Below are positions 1-6,943 of a DNA stretch of 6,943 bases, in pieces. The position numbers and the translations under genes were made by a program. The stretch's first letter is position 1, and the number at the start of each line of letters is the position of its first letter. The notes beneath the pieces were generated by a model. That model searched no databases and was not told the DNA's origin. It worked only from the letters and a program-made list of their open reading frames with translations. The stretch comes from a bacterium. Its GTDB lineage: Bacteria > UBA6262. Location: NCBI GenBank assembly GCA_028716025.1, contig JAQUQP010000097.1:1-6943 (forward strand), written 5' to 3'.

Positions 1-1039
1 AAATACCTTCCTGCCTGGCCAGCAGGTCAAAAGCAGCCAGCGCTTCCTGGTCCGTAGCATTGACATATTCTGCCCGGCCTGTGTATTTATAGTAACTGTG
101 CTCCGGCCCCACTCCGGGATAATCCAATCCGGCAGCGATAGAATGTGTCGGTGAAACCTGCCCGTTCTTATCCTGCAACAAATACGATTTAGAACCATGC
201 AGGATGCCAATGGTGCCTTTAGCCATGGTTGCGGCAGTATGAGGCTTGTTCACGCCTGCTCCGGAAGCTTCCACACCGATAAATTTGACTTTCTTATCAT
301 TATAAAACGGATAAAACAGGCCGATAGCATTACTACCACCATTAACACAAGCCAGTAAATAATCAGGTAGCCGTTTCTCCGCTTTTAAGATCTGCTTTTT
401 CGCTTCTCGGCCGATCACAGCCTGGAAATCCCTGACGATCAGCGGGAACGGATGCGGCCCGGCACAGGACCCGAGCATATAATGCGTAGAGCGCACGTTG
501 GTCACCCAATCTCTCAAGGCTTCATTCATAGCGTCTTTCAGGGTTTGTGTACCGCTGGTCACAGAGATCACTTTCGTGCCCAGTTTCTGCATCCGGTAAA
601 CATTCAGTTTCTGCCGCTCGATATCTTCCGCACCCATATAGACTTCACACTGCAATTTGAACAATGCCGCGACAGTAGCCACAGCCACGCCATGTTGTCC
701 AGCGCCGGTCTCGGCAATAATTCTTTTCTTCCCCATACGTAAAGCCAGCAAAGCTTGTCCAATGGTATTGTTTATTTTATGGGCACCGGTATGAGCCAGG
801 TCTTCACGTTTTAAATAGATCTTGGCACCGCCATACAGGCTAGTCAGGTTCCTGGCAAAATATAATGGCGTGGGCCGGCCGGCATATTCAGTCAGGTAAT
901 ACGCCAGCTCTTTTTTAAAGGCGGCATTATTTTTCACCTGGCGGTAAATTGTTTCCAATTCTGCCAGCGCCGGCATCAATGTTTCCGGCACATACTTTCC
1001 GCCAAAAATCCCAAAATATCCATTCTTATCAGGTAACAT
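1..1039 (-). CDS. trpB: Tryptophan synthase beta chain, TrpB1 class (3' end truncated by window edge)
   Basis: Canonical PLP-dependent beta subunit. It condenses indole, normally channelled from TrpA, with L-serine to give L-tryptophan in the cytoplasm. The 346 visible residues start with the family hallmark [22 protein letters not shown]-lysine is K88 in HTGAHKINN. The catalytic glutamate is E110 in [11 protein letters not shown]. The [10 protein letters not shown] motif holds D306, the equivalent of Salmonella Asp305. The numbering runs exactly one ahead of Salmonella TrpB, so the protein is collinear with it. About 50 C-terminal residues, including the serine that contacts the PLP ring nitrogen, lie beyond the left edge. 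One oddity: the phosphate-binding loop reads CVNGGSNA, with N233 where the usual motif is GGGSN. The ATG at 1039 has a GAGGTG ribosome site 6 nt upstream and gives the standard N-terminus. The gene follows trpF by 19 nt, and trpA probably follows. Identification is very secure. Confidence 0.97.
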   Translation of the reverse strand, partial: MLPDKNGYFGIFGGKYVPETLMPALAELETIYRQVKNNAAFKKELAYYLTEYAGRPTPLYFARNLTSLYGGAKIYLKREDLAHTGAHKINNTIGQALLALRMGKKRIIAETGAGQHGVAVATVAALFKLQCEVYMGAEDIERQKLNVYRMQKLGTKVISVTSGTQTLKDAMNEALRDWVTNVRSTHYMLGSCAGPHPFPLIVRDFQAVIGREAKKQILKAEKRLPDYLLACVNGGSNAIGLFYPFYNDKKVKFIGVEASGAGVNKPHTAATMAKGTIGILHGSKSYLLQDKNGQVSPTHSIAAGLDYPGVGPEHSYYKYTGRAEYVNATDQEALAAFDLLARQEGI

Positions 1040-1040
1040 T

Positions 1041-1066
1041 CTTTACACCTCTATACCTTTACACCT
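1041..1066. repeat. Tandem 10-bp direct repeat spanning the trpF stop and trpB ribosome-binding site
   Basis: CTTTACACCT occurs at 1041-1050 and again at 1057-1066, with a 16-nt period. On the coding (minus) strand this is AGGTGTAAAG twice. The upstream copy contains the last codons and TAA stop of trpF. The downstream copy supplies the GAGGTG ribosome-binding site (1046-1051) of trpB. It looks like a small local duplication that created the trpF-trpB junction. No function beyond the ribosome site is evident. Confidence 0.6.
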
Positions 1067-1694
1067 GTTTTGCCTTCGCGATAAAGTCTTTCATTTTGTC
1101 GTAATCCTTGCGCTTGGGTGAGCGCTCTATCCCGCTGGCCACATCTGCCGCAAAAGGTTTTACTTTGTCCATGGCTTCCTGTACGTTATCCGAGGTCAGC
1201 CCTCCGGCCAGGAATACCGGCTTACCCAGTTCCTTGGCTTTCACTGCCAGGTCCCAGTTAAAAGTCGCTCCGGTCCCGCCGGCCACATCTTCCACATAGG
1301 CATCCAATAAAAAATAATCAGCGACTTCCAGGTATGGTCTCATAGCCTCAAGTATTGTTTCATCCTTGACCCTGAAAGCTTTAATTATTTTTATTCCGGG
1401 TATTGCTTCTTTCAGCTGCCGGCAGTATTCAACAGTTTCTTCCCCATGCAATTGGACCAGCGTTAAATTCATTTTTTTAACCAATTTAGCCAGGTTCTTG
1501 CTGTCTTCGTTGACAAAAACGCCAACACTGGAAACAAAAGGAGGAATTTCTTTGAGTATCTCTAAAGCATTTTGGGGCGAAACCTTTCTTGGACTATCTT
1601 TAAAAAAGTTTAATCCAATGAAATCCGCCCCTAAATTAGCTGCCCAGGTCGCATCTTGTGCACAGGTTATTCCGCAAATTTTAATTTTTACCAA
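1059..1694 (-). CDS. trpF: Phosphoribosylanthranilate isomerase
   Basis: Catalyses the Amadori rearrangement of N-(5-phosphoribosyl)anthranilate to CdRP, the step between TrpD and TrpC. It is a 211-residue single-domain (beta/alpha)8 barrel, the usual family length. The general base is C7 in KIKICG and the general acid is D131 in FLLDAY. Other family motifs are SPRKVSP near residues 34-40, VQLHG at 80-84, GGTGATFNW at 139-147, FLAGGL, and the phosphate-binding DVASGIE segment near the C-terminus. The start is a TTG codon (1694-1692): no ATG or GTG lies in frame nearby, the protein then begins as family members do (xVKIKICGIT), and an AAGGAAGG site lies 4 nt upstream. It sits 29 nt after the TrpB2 gene and 19 nt before trpB, so it separates the two beta-chain genes. 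TrpC and TrpF are separate proteins here, not the fused form of enteric bacteria. Confidence 0.96.
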   Translation of the reverse strand: MVKIKICGITCAQDATWAANLGADFIGLNFFKDSPRKVSPQNALEILKEIPPFVSSVGVFVNEDSKNLAKLVKKMNLTLVQLHGEETVEYCRQLKEAIPGIKIIKAFRVKDETILEAMRPYLEVADYFLLDAYVEDVAGGTGATFNWDLAVKAKELGKPVFLAGGLTSDNVQEAMDKVKPFAADVASGIERSPKRKDYDKMKDFIAKAKQV

Positions 1695-1698
1695 TATA

Positions 1699-1706
1699 CC
1701 TTCCTT
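1699..1706 (-). promoter_or_regulatory. Ribosome-binding site of trpF, supporting a TTG start
   Basis: The coding-strand sequence AAGGAAGG ends 4 nt before the TTG at 1694, in the short gap after the TrpB2 stop. Because the codon is not ATG, this site is the main evidence that translation begins there. The match to the anti-Shine-Dalgarno sequence is good though not perfect. Confidence 0.65.
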
Positions 1707-1723
1707 TAATCTGTGTAATCGCT

Positions 1724-3079
1724 TTATTCTACTTTTGGGAGATGTTTTAACGCCTCTTTCACTTTTTCTGTGGGATACTCATAATCTTCCAGTTTTTTGG
1801 TGAAATATTTATCATAACTGGTCATATCAAAGTGACCATGTCCGCTCAGGTTGAAGACGATGCACTTGGATTCATTATTCTTCTTGCACTGCAAAGCTTC
1901 ATCGATCGCTACCCTGATTGCATGGGATGATTCCGGAGCAGGGATAATGCCTTCGGTCCGGGCAAATTGTACCGCGGCTTCAAAGCATGGGTTCTGATGC
2001 ACAGCCCGGGCTTCAACCAGACCGGTTTTCACGGCCAAACTTACCAGCGGGGAAGCTCCGTGATATCTCAATCCACCGGCATGAATTCCCGGCGGCATGA
2101 ACGTATGGCCGAGCGTATACATTTTCAATAGTGGGGTTAATCCGACTGTATCACCGAAGTCATAGGTGAACGGCCCTTTGGTCAGGGTCGGGCAACTATG
2201 CGGTTCAACCGCGATCATCTTGATGTTCTGCCCTTTTTTCTTATCTGGCACAAAGGGGAAGACAAATCCACCGAAATTGCTACCGCCACCGACACAGGCG
2301 ATCAGCACATCTGCTTTTTCTCCTGCTTTTTTCAGTTGTTCCTTGGTTTCCAGGCCGATTATGGTCTGGTGTAAGACTACATGGTTTAGTACACTGCCTA
2401 GTGCGTACTTGGCGTCATCATGAGTAGCAGCATCTTCCACCGCCTCACTGATGGCCATGCCTAGAGAACCATTTGACTTCGGATCCTCCTTCTGCATAGC
2501 TCTTCCTGAATTGGTCTTATCAGAAGGTGACGCGAAAACTTCTCCGCCCCATGTCTGCATCATCAGTTTACGATACGGTTTTTGGTCAAAACTTACCTTG
2601 ACCATATAAACAGTGCACTTCAAGTCAAAGAGACACGTCGCGAAAGAAAGCGCGCTGCCCCATTGGCCCGCGCCAGTTTCTGTGCAGAGTCGCTTAACTC
2701 CCTCTTTTTTATTGTAATAAGCTTGGGCGATAGCTGTATTTGGTTTATGACTGCCTGCCGGGCTTACGCTTTCATTTTTATAATATATCCTGGCCGGTGT
2801 TCCCAATGCTTTTTCCAGGCGATGTGCCCGGACCAGGGGAGTCGGACGCCATATTTTCAATATATCGACAACATCCTGGGGTATTTCTATCCATGGTTCC
2901 TGGGACATTTCCTGCTTGATCAATTCCATCGGAAAAATAGGTGCAAAATCAGCGGCTTCAGCCGGTTTTCCGGTCTTCGGGTGTAAAGGCGGAGCCATGG
3001 GTTCCGGAAGATCCGGTGCCACATTATACCAGGCTTTCGGCATTTCACTTTCATTGAGCAAGATCTTGGTATCAGTCAT
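1724..3079 (-). CDS. trpB2: TrpB2-class tryptophan synthase beta chain (COG1350 type)
   Basis: A second, divergent PLP-dependent beta chain of 451 residues, longer than TrpB1 (about 400). Class-specific signs are the extended N-terminus rich in Pro (residues about 14-50), the PLP-lysine K112 in [11 protein letters not shown], the [11 protein letters not shown] motif with E134 (TrpB1 has GQHGVA), the [11 protein letters not shown] segment near 331-341, and the terminal SGHGHFD. The phosphate loop GGGSN (264-268) is intact. Known TrpB2 enzymes make tryptophan from indole. Some work without tight TrpA binding, and archaeal ones have been reported to prefer O-phosphoserine. The substrate of this one cannot be told from sequence alone. 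I chose the ATG at 3079 over a TTG at 3097 because a strong AGAGGAG site sits 8 nt before the ATG and would lie inside the longer version. The gene lies 30 nt after trpC and 29 nt before trpF, so it is co-transcribed with the other trp genes. The reading frame is intact with no sign of decay. Confidence 0.93.
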   Translation of the reverse strand: MTDTKILLNESEMPKAWYNVAPDLPEPMAPPLHPKTGKPAEAADFAPIFPMELIKQEMSQEPWIEIPQDVVDILKIWRPTPLVRAHRLEKALGTPARIYYKNESVSPAGSHKPNTAIAQAYYNKKEGVKRLCTETGAGQWGSALSFATCLFDLKCTVYMVKVSFDQKPYRKLMMQTWGGEVFASPSDKTNSGRAMQKEDPKSNGSLGMAISEAVEDAATHDDAKYALGSVLNHVVLHQTIIGLETKEQLKKAGEKADVLIACVGGGSNFGGFVFPFVPDKKKGQNIKMIAVEPHSCPTLTKGPFTYDFGDTVGLTPLLKMYTLGHTFMPPGIHAGGLRYHGASPLVSLAVKTGLVEARAVHQNPCFEAAVQFARTEGIIPAPESSHAIRVAIDEALQCKKNNESKCIVFNLSGHGHFDMTSYDKYFTKKLEDYEYPTEKVKEALKHLPKVE

Positions 3080-3087
3080 AGACGATA

Positions 3088-3094
3088 CTCCTCT
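3088..3094 (-). promoter_or_regulatory. Ribosome-binding site of trpB2, fixing its start
   Basis: The coding strand reads AGAGGAG here, followed by an 8-nt spacer and the ATG at 3079. A longer reading frame could open at a TTG at 3097, but that would place this strong site inside the coding region and add six residues with no family counterpart that I recognise. The shorter start is therefore preferred. Confidence 0.8.
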
Positions 3095-3109
3095 CAAAAA
3101 ATAGTGTTT

Positions 3110-3898
3110 CTATTTACTCATAAGCTCTTTCAAAGCCTTGCCGATATTATCCTTTTTTTCCAGTAAATAATGTCCTATTAGTATAGCATTTATATCCATT
3201 TCTTTCAATAGTTTTATGTCTGCTTTTGACCTGATTCCACTCTCGCTGACCACGATCTTCTTTTTAGGTATTTTTGGCCGTAATCTCGCTGTATTGTTAA
3301 GGTCAACTTTTAAGGTAGCCAGACTCCGGTTATTAATGCCAATGATCTCCGCGTCCGTATCCAGGACTTTTTTAAGGTCCAGATCCGTATGCACCTCAAC
3401 CAGGCAATGCAATCCAAGGCCTTTGGCAATATCCAGAAAACGCTGTAGTTCGCTGGTAAATAAAAGGCTGGCAATGAGCAAGATCGCGTCAGCCCCGTAA
3501 AACCTGGATTCGTAGATCTGATATTCATCGATAATAAAATCCTTGCGCAAGACTGGCAGACTAGTAACTTCCTTGACTACCGAGAGATGATAAATATCAC
3601 CCAGGAAATGCTTCTCTTCAGTTAATATGGAGATAGCGTCCGCGTCATAAGTTTCATAGGTACGCGCTATTTTACCTGGGTTATAATTCTCAACGATCAA
3701 CCCAACGCTTGGAGAAGCTTTTTTAACTTCAGCAATAACATGCAAGGTATCCTTGGGCACAGATATAGCTGCTTTAAAGTTCCTGGTTGGAGTGTGCTTA
3801 TTGATCAATTTGCCTTGCAGCTCCCAGAGCGATATCGTCTGTTTAGCCAAAGCAATTGACTTCTTTTTCGAATCAATGAATTTCTGCATTATGCCCAT
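3110..3898 (-). CDS. trpC: Indole-3-glycerol-phosphate synthase
   Basis: Closes the indole ring: CdRP to indole-3-glycerol phosphate, with loss of CO2 and water. It is a 262-residue single-function TIM barrel, normal for the family. The catalytic set, matched to the Sulfolobus enzyme, is complete: E57 and K59 in IAEVKKASPS, K119 in VLRKDF, E168 in LVEVH, N190 in GINNR, and E219-S220 in VSESG. The last phosphate-loop region reads IGHYLLEK; a Ser, Thr or Glu is more usual where His243 falls. The ATG at 3898 is only 3 nt after the trpD stop. The nearest purine-rich site (GGGAG, 3913-3917) lies about 14 nt away inside trpD, so translation is probably coupled to trpD. A second ATG three codons later (M4) is possible. 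The stop is 30 nt before the TrpB2 start. Confidence 0.96.
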   Translation of the reverse strand: MGIMQKFIDSKKKSIALAKQTISLWELQGKLINKHTPTRNFKAAISVPKDTLHVIAEVKKASPSVGLIVENYNPGKIARTYETYDADAISILTEEKHFLGDIYHLSVVKEVTSLPVLRKDFIIDEYQIYESRFYGADAILLIASLLFTSELQRFLDIAKGLGLHCLVEVHTDLDLKKVLDTDAEIIGINNRSLATLKVDLNNTARLRPKIPKKKIVVSESGIRSKADIKLLKEMDINAILIGHYLLEKKDNIGKALKELMSK

Positions 3899-3901
3899 GT
3901 G

Positions 3902-4975
3902 TTATACTTGAGCTCCCTTGTTAGTATTGGTATATTTTTTTAATAGTTCCAGTTTTCCCATAGCTTTCCCTGAATCTATGCTCTCTGTGGCAATTTTTAT
4001 ACCCTTTTCTACAGTATCTGCCTTCCCACCAACATAGATTGCCGCGGCAGCATTCAGAAGGACGATATCACGCTTTGGCCCTTTTTCACCTTTCAGGATA
4101 TTCAAGATGATCTGGGCATTTTCCTGCGCATTACCGCCACGGATATCAGCTAAACTCACGGCTTTCATGCCAAATTGTTCCGGGCTGATATCATAACTCT
4201 TAACCTGTCCGTCTTTTAATTCTGCTATCCTGGTCGGGCCGGTAATGGAAATCTCATCAATGGCATCTTTTCCATGTACCACCATCGCCCTTTTTACTCC
4301 CAGGTTTCCCAGCACTTTCGCCATGATCTCGCACAGATGCTCGCTATATACCCCCAAAACCTGAGCAGTAGCTTTAGCCGGATTGGATAGCGGCCCCAGG
4401 ATATTGAAAATTGTCCGGATCCCGATCTGTTTGCGCGGGCCGGCGGCGTATTTCATCGCCCCGTGCAATAAAGGCGCAAAAAGAAAACCAATGCCTACTT
4501 CATTCAGGCATTTTTCAACTTCCGACGGTGGTATATTAAGATTTACACCAAGGGTCTCGATCACGTCAGCACTGCCGCATAATGAAGAAACCGAGCGGTT
4601 ACCGTGCTTCGCCACTTTCAAACCTGCTCCGGCAACGACAAAAGCGCTGGCCGTGGAAATATTAAAAGTATTGGTCCTGTCCCCGCCGGTACCACAAGTG
4701 TCAATGATCGTTTCCCGATCAATATTGATATCATCGCGGTCCATATCCACTATACCATTACCGGCGATCCTGATCGGAGTGGCATGTTCACGCATAACCT
4801 TGGCACACCCTGTGATCTCTGCTACACTTTCGCCTTTGATACGCAAAGCAGTGATAAAAGCACCGATCTGCGCTTCAGTTGCCTCGCCGTTCATGATCTC
4901 GTCCATGACAGTCATGGCTTCCTGCTCAGTCAGGTCCTTTTTTTCTACAATTTTCCCGATCGCTTCTTTGATCAT
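3902..4975 (-). CDS. trpD: Anthranilate phosphoribosyltransferase
   Basis: Transfers the phosphoribosyl group from PRPP to anthranilate. The 357-residue protein has the family layout: a helical N-terminal domain (about 1-70, [19 protein letters not shown]), the glycine-rich PRPP loop DTCGTGGD (92-99), the NTFNIST segment, KHGNR at 123-127, and an Asp-Glu metal pair in KDAIDEIS. Before the GTGGD loop there is an extra acidic stretch (about 71-89, containing [13 protein letters not shown]) that short enteric and Sulfolobus homologues lack. From memory, similar insertions occur in some deltaproteobacterial and related TrpD proteins. A longer frame opens at an ATG at 5008 (11 extra residues), also with a weak AAAGG site. 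I prefer 4975 because it has a perfect GGAGG 5 nt upstream and the standard N-terminus. No fusion to TrpG is present. The gene lies 40 nt after trpG and 3 nt before trpC. Confidence 0.95.
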   Translation of the reverse strand: MIKEAIGKIVEKKDLTEQEAMTVMDEIMNGEATEAQIGAFITALRIKGESVAEITGCAKVMREHATPIRIAGNGIVDMDRDDINIDRETIIDTCGTGGDRTNTFNISTASAFVVAGAGLKVAKHGNRSVSSLCGSADVIETLGVNLNIPPSEVEKCLNEVGIGFLFAPLLHGAMKYAAGPRKQIGIRTIFNILGPLSNPAKATAQVLGVYSEHLCEIMAKVLGNLGVKRAMVVHGKDAIDEISITGPTRIAELKDGQVKSYDISPEQFGMKAVSLADIRGGNAQENAQIILNILKGEKGPKRDIVLLNAAAAIYVGGKADTVEKGIKIATESIDSGKAMGKLELLKKYTNTNKGAQV

Positions 4976-4980
4976 TGTCG

Positions 4981-4985
4981 CCTCC
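4981..4985 (-). promoter_or_regulatory. Ribosome-binding site of trpD, favouring the downstream start
   Basis: GGAGG on the coding strand, 5 nt before the ATG at 4975. It lies within the longer alternative reading frame that opens at 5008, whose own AAAGG site (5013-5017) is weaker. The better match and the family N-terminus favour 4975, although both starts might be used. Confidence 0.7.
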
Positions 4986-5015
4986 GGAGCATTCACACTT
5001 CTTTTCATTCGGCCT

Positions 5016-5582
5016 TTATTCGCAGCGTATAAAATTTTCCAGGATCTTCTTGCCTTCTTTGGTCAAAATAGATTCCGGATGAAATTGCACGCCATATACG
5101 GCATATTTCTTATGCCGCAGGCCCATGATCTCTTTTTCTTTGGTTTCAGCCGTGATCTCCAGGCACGCTGGCAGGCTCTTGCGCTCGACCAGTAATGAAT
5201 GATACCTGGTAGCTTCAAAAGGATTGGTCAATCCGTTGAAGATTTCCTTGTTGTTATGGTAAATAAGCGAAGTTTTGCCATGCATCAGCCGGCCAGCCCT
5301 CACGATCTTGCCGCCAAAAGCATAACCGATCGCTTGATGGCCAAGACATACGCCCAGGATCGGGACCTTGCCGGCATATTCCCGGATAACTCCTACAGAA
5401 ATACCAGCTTCCTCCGGTGATCCTGGCCCCGGAGAAACCACGATCTTGCCAGGCTTAAGTTTTCTAATATCAGAAACTTTGATCTCGTCATTGCGCACGA
5501 CTTTCAATTCCTGGCCAAGCTCACCCAGGTACTGCACTAAATTATACGTAAATGAATCGTAATTATCGATCATTAATATCAT
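5016..5582 (-). CDS. trpG: Anthranilate synthase glutamine amidotransferase subunit
   Basis: Hydrolyses glutamine and passes ammonia to TrpE for anthranilate formation. It is a 188-residue class I glutamine amidotransferase, the normal length for a stand-alone TrpG. The catalytic triad is complete: C79 in GVCLGHQ, and H168 and E170 in VQFHPES. The N-terminus [20 protein letters not shown] and the oxyanion-region [11 protein letters not shown] (50-60) are typical. The ATG at 5582 overlaps the trpE stop in an ATGA, so translation is very likely coupled and the two subunits are made in equal amounts. A GAGGG site (5589-5593) lies 6 nt upstream. Another ATG three codons in (M4) would remove part of the first beta strand. 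By sequence alone PabA (aminodeoxychorismate synthase) is nearly indistinguishable, and in some bacteria one protein serves both enzymes. The operon context makes anthranilate synthase its main role. Confidence 0.96.
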   Translation of the reverse strand: MILMIDNYDSFTYNLVQYLGELGQELKVVRNDEIKVSDIRKLKPGKIVVSPGPGSPEEAGISVGVIREYAGKVPILGVCLGHQAIGYAFGGKIVRAGRLMHGKTSLIYHNNKEIFNGLTNPFEATRYHSLLVERKSLPACLEITAETKEKEIMGLRHKKYAVYGVQFHPESILTKEGKKILENFIRCE

Positions 5583-6943
5583 TCCAGTCCCTCTTCTGCC
5601 ATTTCCACTGCCTTCACCATAGCCCTGGCCTTATTCACTGTTTCCTGGTATTCTTTAGCCGGATCACTATCAGCTACTATGCCAGCCCCCGCTTGCACGT
5701 ACGCATTGTCACCCTTGATAATTATCGTCCTGATAGTAATACAGGCGTCCAGGTTGCCGCTAAATGAAAAATATCCTACACATCCGGCATAAGGCCCGCG
5801 CTTGACCGGTTCCAGTTCATCAATTATCTCCATGGCCCGTATTTTCGGCGCTCCGGATACAGTCCCAGCTGGGAAACAAGCTCTTAAAACATCAAAAGAA
5901 TTTTTTCCGCGGCTCAATTTACCGACCACATCTGAAACTATATGCTGTACATGTGAATATTTTTCGATCACCATTAATTCAGGTACCCTAACCGTATGAT
6001 AATCACATACCCGGCCAATGTCGTTACGGCCTAAGTCAACCAGCATGATATGCTCAGCCCGTTCTTTCGGGTCAGCTAATAATTGTTTTTCCAGTAAGAG
6101 GTCTTCTGCTTCTGTTTTCCCGCGTGGCCGCGTACCGGCAATAGGCCTTACCTCTACTGTCCCCTCTTCTTCCCGTACCAGGATCTCCGGAGAAGTGCCG
6201 ACCAGGTATTCCCCATTGCATTTCAGGAAATACATATAACTGGACGGATTTATCCGCCGCAAAGAGCGGTAAATATCAAACGGACTGGATTTTATCTTTA
6301 TTTTGAAGCGCTGCGAAAGCACTACCTGGATGATATCACCGGCTTTGATATATTCTTTGGCTTTGACGATCATTTTTTTGAAAGCCGCTAAGGTAAAATT
6401 GGATTTCATTTTCAGGGTTGGTTTTTGGTGCGGTTTATGCAGGGGAATTTCCGCCGGCTTGCGCAGCAGAGCGATCAGCTTGTCGATCTTGGCGCAAGCT
6501 TCTTTATAAACTTTCTGCTCATTTCTGTCTACATGGGCGCAGGATACTACCTTGATGGTATGATTGACGTGGTCAAAGATGAGGATCGTATCAGTGAACA
6601 TGAAGACGCTGTCAGCCAGTTTCAAATCATCCGGGTTCTGGTCGGTTTTTTTCAGGCACGGCTCAAAGAAACGCACCATATCATATCCCATATAACCGAC
6701 TGCCCCGCCATAGAAACGCGGCAACCCACGGTGATGTACCGGACGGTAGTCTTTCATCAACTGCTGAAGAATATACAGCGGATCTTTGCCATCCAGGTCA
6801 ATATTTTTGGACGAACCTTTGCTGATAAGCCTGGCCTGGTCACCCTTTGATTCCAGGATAATGGAAGGGCTGGCAGAAATAAAAGAATATCGTCCTAATT
6901 TTTCGCCCCCTTCCACGCTTTCCAGGAGGTAGGCGTATTTGGC
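5579..6943 (-). CDS. trpE: Anthranilate synthase component I (5' end truncated by window edge)
   Basis: Converts chorismate to anthranilate with ammonia supplied by TrpG; this is the committed and feedback-controlled step. There are 454 visible residues; about 40-50 N-terminal residues are cut off at the right edge. The frame is open to base 6943, so the GTG at 6916 is an internal Val, not the start. Visible parts are the tryptophan-binding LLES motif (6917-6928), the N-terminal-domain [12 protein letters not shown] segment, and the chorismate-binding domain with [71 protein letters not shown] and [19 protein letters not shown] plus the operon context favours TrpE over PabB. The feedback-site segment reads NPSSYMYF, with Ser (codon 6239-6241) where enteric enzymes have Pro in NPSPYM. 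The end overlaps trpG by 4 nt. The operon promoter and any attenuator should lie just past the right edge. Confidence 0.96.
   Translation of the reverse strand, partial: AKYAYLLESVEGGEKLGRYSFISASPSIILESKGDQARLISKGSSKNIDLDGKDPLYILQQLMKDYRPVHHRGLPRFYGGAVGYMGYDMVRFFEPCLKKTDQNPDDLKLADSVFMFTDTILIFDHVNHTIKVVSCAHVDRNEQKVYKEACAKIDKLIALLRKPAEIPLHKPHQKPTLKMKSNFTLAAFKKMIVKAKEYIKAGDIIQVVLSQRFKIKIKSSPFDIYRSLRRINPSSYMYFLKCNGEYLVGTSPEILVREEEGTVEVRPIAGTRPRGKTEAEDLLLEKQLLADPKERAEHIMLVDLGRNDIGRVCDYHTVRVPELMVIEKYSHVQHIVSDVVGKLSRGKNSFDVLRACFPAGTVSGAPKIRAMEIIDELEPVKRGPYAGCVGYFSFSGNLDACITIRTIIIKGDNAYVQAGAGIVADSDPAKEYQETVNKARAMVKAVEMAEEGLE

Noticed and set aside
452..742. Plus-strand open frame of 96 codons inside trpB
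   Set aside because: It is the complement of the conserved TrpB1 core, with no ribosome site or recognisable motif.
1695..1723. Possible terminator or regulatory hairpin in the intergenic gaps
   Set aside because: The gaps are only 3 to about 40 nt, hold ribosome sites, and show no stable inverted repeat followed by a T-run on the coding strand.
1366..1803. Plus-strand open frame of 145 codons across the trpF/trpB2 junction
   Set aside because: Antisense to two conserved genes and their ribosome site, with no family motif. Not supported as a gene.
3310..3528. Second minus-strand frame of 72 codons inside trpC
   Set aside because: It overlaps trpC in another frame; the trpC frame has all catalytic residues, so this is a shadow and not evidence of a frameshift.
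4383..5195. Plus-strand open frame of 270 codons
   Set aside because: It lies antisense to trpD and the start of trpG, has low-complexity Ser/Ile/Pro-rich composition, no recognisable domain, and crosses two well-supported genes. It is a shadow frame.
5579..5582. Possible trpE-trpG fusion
   Set aside because: trpE ends in a clear TGA that overlaps the trpG ATG by 4 nt, so the two are separate coupled genes.
5016..6943. Possible pabB/pabA (folate pathway) pair instead of trpE/trpG
   Set aside because: The LLES tryptophan-binding motif in the large subunit and the following trpD, trpC, trpF and trpB genes favour anthranilate synthase.

Overview
The window is one densely packed bacterial tryptophan-biosynthesis operon, transcribed entirely on the minus strand (right to left). 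In transcription order it reads trpE (5' end cut off by the right edge), trpG, trpD, trpC, a TrpB2-type tryptophan synthase beta chain, trpF, then canonical trpB (3' end cut off by the left edge). Coding sequence fills nearly the whole window. The gaps are a 4-nt trpE/trpG overlap, about 40 nt between trpG and trpD, 3 nt between trpD and trpC, and 19 to 30 nt at the other three junctions. There is no stretch over 300 bases without a gene. I see no RNA gene, mobile element, CRISPR array, internal terminator or attachment site.

Together the genes cover chorismate to tryptophan. TrpE and TrpG make anthranilate. TrpD attaches the phosphoribosyl group. TrpF isomerises phosphoribosylanthranilate. 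TrpC closes the indole ring. TrpB condenses indole with serine. Only trpA is missing, and it would be expected just past the left edge, downstream of trpB. The operon promoter and any leader or attenuator would lie past the right edge, upstream of trpE.

The unusual feature is that the operon carries two full-length-type beta chains of different classes. One is the short, TrpA-dependent class (TrpB1, COG0133) and the other is the longer TrpB2 class (COG1350). They are separated only by trpF. The TrpB2 copy keeps the standard GGGSN phosphate-binding loop, whereas the TrpB1 copy reads NGGSN at that site. TrpE also has a serine where enteric enzymes have a proline in the NPSPYM segment of the tryptophan feedback site.

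The source is a bacterium: it has Shine-Dalgarno sites of the AGGAG/GGAGG type, a Trp operon with separate single-function genes, and a moderate base composition. The TrpD insertion and the mixed gene order suggest an uncultured or deep-branching lineage (for example Omnitrophota-like or deltaproteobacteria-like), but this is a low-confidence impression from memory. I found no undescribed type of system. The dual-beta-chain operon and the residue changes above are what deserve a second look.
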